Origin: Oscillospiraceae bacterium
GTDB taxonomy: Bacteria; Bacillota; Clostridia; Oscillospirales; Ruminococcaceae
Direction: 5' to 3'
Assembly (NCBI GenBank): GCA_029098085.1
Contig: JAQXNQ010000206.1
Location: 1-5,192, forward strand
DNA length: 5,192 nt
Shown here: positions 4,035 to 5,192 of the stretch, piece by piece
How positions within the stretch are numbered: position 1 is the first letter of the stretch
Layout of the letters: each line of letters starts with the position of its first letter
Position numbers and translations under genes: made by a program
The notes under the pieces: model-generated
What the model saw: the letters and a program-made list of their open reading frames with translations, nothing else
The model's database searches: none
What the model was told of the DNA's origin: nothing

Positions 4035-5177
4035 TCAGGTATAGATCAGATAGGGCAGAGCACGCTGCCGGAACAAAGCGGACGCCTGTTCCCACTCTGC
4101 CAGCAGGGCGTCGGGATCCGCGTCCGGGTGCCGGAGCAGATCGCCGCCCATGAGCCGGTCAATGAAGTAAAAGCCCTCATCGCTTTTGATCCAGAAGTTT
4201 TCTTCGGGGCTCATGGTTTTCATTTCCCACAGCAGCCGCAGACCGGTTTCGGCCGCGCGGATTTCACCGCCGGTCAGATGAAGCTGCACACCGCCGCAGA
4301 TGCTGCCCTGGTGCTTGCTGAAGGTGGGGGTAAAGTAGGTGGGACGGAACCGGACGCCGGGCAGATGATAGCGTTCCATCCGCTCTGCAAGAGCATAGGG
4401 ATCGATCCAGGGCGCGCCCGCCGTCTCAAAGGGATGGGTGGTGCCGCGTCCCTCGGACAGGCAGCTGCCCTCCAGCAGACAGGTGCCGCTGTACAGCCGG
4501 ACAGCAGCAAGATTCGGCAGGTTGGGGCTGGCGTTGATGTAGCAGAGGCCGGTTTCCTCCCAGGTCATGTCCCGGCGGTAGCCCTCCACCGGAATGACGG
4601 TCAGGTCGCAGCCCAGCTTTTCTTCCCCGTTGACCATCCGGGCGAATTCCCCGATGGTCATGCCGTACCGCTGGGGCATTTCCCAGGGAGAGACGATGGA
4701 GCGGTGTCCCGGCCCCGGCACGTTGCCCTCCACCCGGATGCATCCGGCGGGATTAGGACGATCCAGCACCACCAGCGGTTTTCCCGCTGCGGCACAGGCC
4801 TCCATGGCATGGATCAGGGCAGCCAGATAGGTGTAAAACCGGCAGCCCACGTCCTGTACATCAAAGACAAGTACATCGAAATGCTCTGCCTGTTCGGCGG
4901 TCATGCCGTCCCGTCCCGGGCCATAGGTGGTGTAAACCGGCAGCCCGGTGAGCGGGTCGGTGAAGGAATCCACCGCCTCTCCGGCCTGACGGTCTCCCCG
5001 GACGCCGTGCTCCGGAGAGAACAGAGTTGAAAGGGTAAACTGCTTTCCAATGGTTTGGATGGAGTCGGTCAGTTCGCCGGTGACGGCGGCCGGGGTCGTC
5101 AGAAGCCCCAGCCGTTTGCCCGACAGCAGGCTTTTATATTCCGAAAGACGGTCCAGACCGCAGCGGACGTTTGTCAT
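4035..5177 (-). CDS. namZ: Exo-beta-N-acetylmuramidase NamZ-like (DUF1343, GH171)
   Basis: The 380-residue protein matches the DUF1343 family over its whole length. The family's characterised B. subtilis member, NamZ, removes N-acetylmuramic acid from the non-reducing ends of peptidoglycan fragments for cell-wall recycling. Motifs in order are LGLLTTPAAV (23-32), FSPEHGVRG (53-61) with the conserved Glu56-His57 pair thought to be in the active site, FDVQDVGCRFYTY (105-117), LDRPNP (138-143), YGMTIGEFARM (171-181), INASPNLP (214-221), SEGRGTTHPFETAGAPW (241-257) and CGGVQLHL (294-301). The protein starts directly with the domain and has no signal peptide or lipobox, unlike the secreted B. subtilis enzyme, so it is predicted cytoplasmic. 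The ATG at 5177 has GGAGG (5185-5189) seven bases upstream. The promoter and any murQ, nagZ or transporter partners would lie beyond the window's right edge. A strong hairpin ends the unit. Confidence 0.93.
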   Translation of the reverse strand: MTNVRCGLDRLSEYKSLLSGKRLGLLTTPAAVTGELTDSIQTIGKQFTLSTLFSPEHGVRGDRQAGEAVDSFTDPLTGLPVYTTYGPGRDGMTAEQAEHFDVLVFDVQDVGCRFYTYLAALIHAMEACAAAGKPLVVLDRPNPAGCIRVEGNVPGPGHRSIVSPWEMPQRYGMTIGEFARMVNGEEKLGCDLTVIPVEGYRRDMTWEETGLCYINASPNLPNLAAVRLYSGTCLLEGSCLSEGRGTTHPFETAGAPWIDPYALAERMERYHLPGVRFRPTYFTPTFSKHQGSICGGVQLHLTGGEIRAAETGLRLLWEMKTMSPEENFWIKSDEGFYFIDRLMGGDLLRHPDADPDALLAEWEQASALFRQRALPYLIYT

Positions 5178-5184
5178 AAGCAGA

Positions 5185-5189
5185 CCTCC
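5185..5189 (-). promoter_or_regulatory. Ribosome binding site of namZ
   Basis: On the - strand this reads GGAGG, seven bases before the ATG at 5177, an ideal Shine-Dalgarno site. It supports a full-length gene that begins inside the window without a signal peptide. Confidence 0.85.
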
Positions 5190-5192
5190 GGA

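Noticed and set aside
3919..4095. N-terminal extension of the winged-helix protein upstream of 3918
   Set aside because: The extension would precede the strong promoter and run through the namZ terminator. The HTH_42 domain starts immediately at MEISRRELL with a good ribosome binding site.
3954..5030. A 358-codon open frame on the + strand opposite namZ
   Set aside because: It lies wholly antisense to a confidently identified gene, starts at the end of the winged-helix promoter, runs through the namZ terminator hairpin, has no good ribosome binding site and shows no family motif. GC-rich codon bias on the real strand readily opens this frame.
1..5192. CRISPR arrays, tRNA or rRNA genes, insertion sequences, phage genes or toxin-antitoxin pairs
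   Set aside because: I saw no regularly spaced repeats, no tRNA cloverleaf, no transposase or integrase motifs and no terminal repeats. All inverted repeats found are explained as terminators or short operator-like dyads.

Overview
The window looks like chromosomal DNA from a GC-rich, gut-type member of the Bacillota (Clostridia, perhaps Oscillospiraceae or Lachnospiraceae). This is an inference from strong AGGAGG-like ribosome binding sites, one textbook sigma-70/sigma-A promoter, short intergenic gaps with intrinsic terminators, and the gene families present. A strain cannot be named from the sequence alone.

Layout, left to right. (1) Bases 2-949, + strand: the C-terminal half of a GH2 beta-glucuronidase (uidA type) with both catalytic glutamates and the glucuronate-recognition NKK motif, followed by a long intrinsic terminator. 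(2) Bases 1170-2168, +: a citrate lyase ligase (CitC: GNAT-like domain plus nucleotidyltransferase domain) without citrate lyase genes in view. It is preceded by about 160 bases of gene-free leader. (3) Bases 2169-2287: an intergenic region with a hairpin flanked by two TTTG...CAAA palindromes, one of them a perfect 14-base palindrome. (4) Bases 2288-2812, +: a RimJ/RimL-like GNAT acetyltransferase, followed by two tandem terminators. (5) Bases 2887-3918, - strand: a winged-helix HTH_42 protein of the AlkZ/YcaQ DNA-glycosylase superfamily carrying a QAQ motif. It is driven by a TTGACT-17-TACAAT promoter. (6) Bases 4035-5177, -: a full-length DUF1343/NamZ (GH171) exo-beta-N-acetylmuramidase without a signal peptide, ending at a strong inverted repeat.

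The five genes do not form an obvious single pathway. Three + strand genes converge on two - strand genes, and nearly every gene is isolated by its own terminator, which suggests mostly monocistronic units. Two enzymes deal with sugars typical of gut life: host- or diet-derived glucuronides, and peptidoglycan MurNAc. The others concern citrate lyase activation, acetylation and possible DNA-adduct repair.

I found no mobile element, CRISPR array, RNA gene, defence island or clearly new system. The least-explained signals are in the intergenic DNA: the twin palindromes around 2198-2265, and an exact 12-base inverted repeat linking the promoter spacer at 3958-3969 with the terminator at 4009-4020. 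Among proteins, the AlkZ-like QAQ protein and the orphan CitC with an altered C-terminal motif are most worth a second look.
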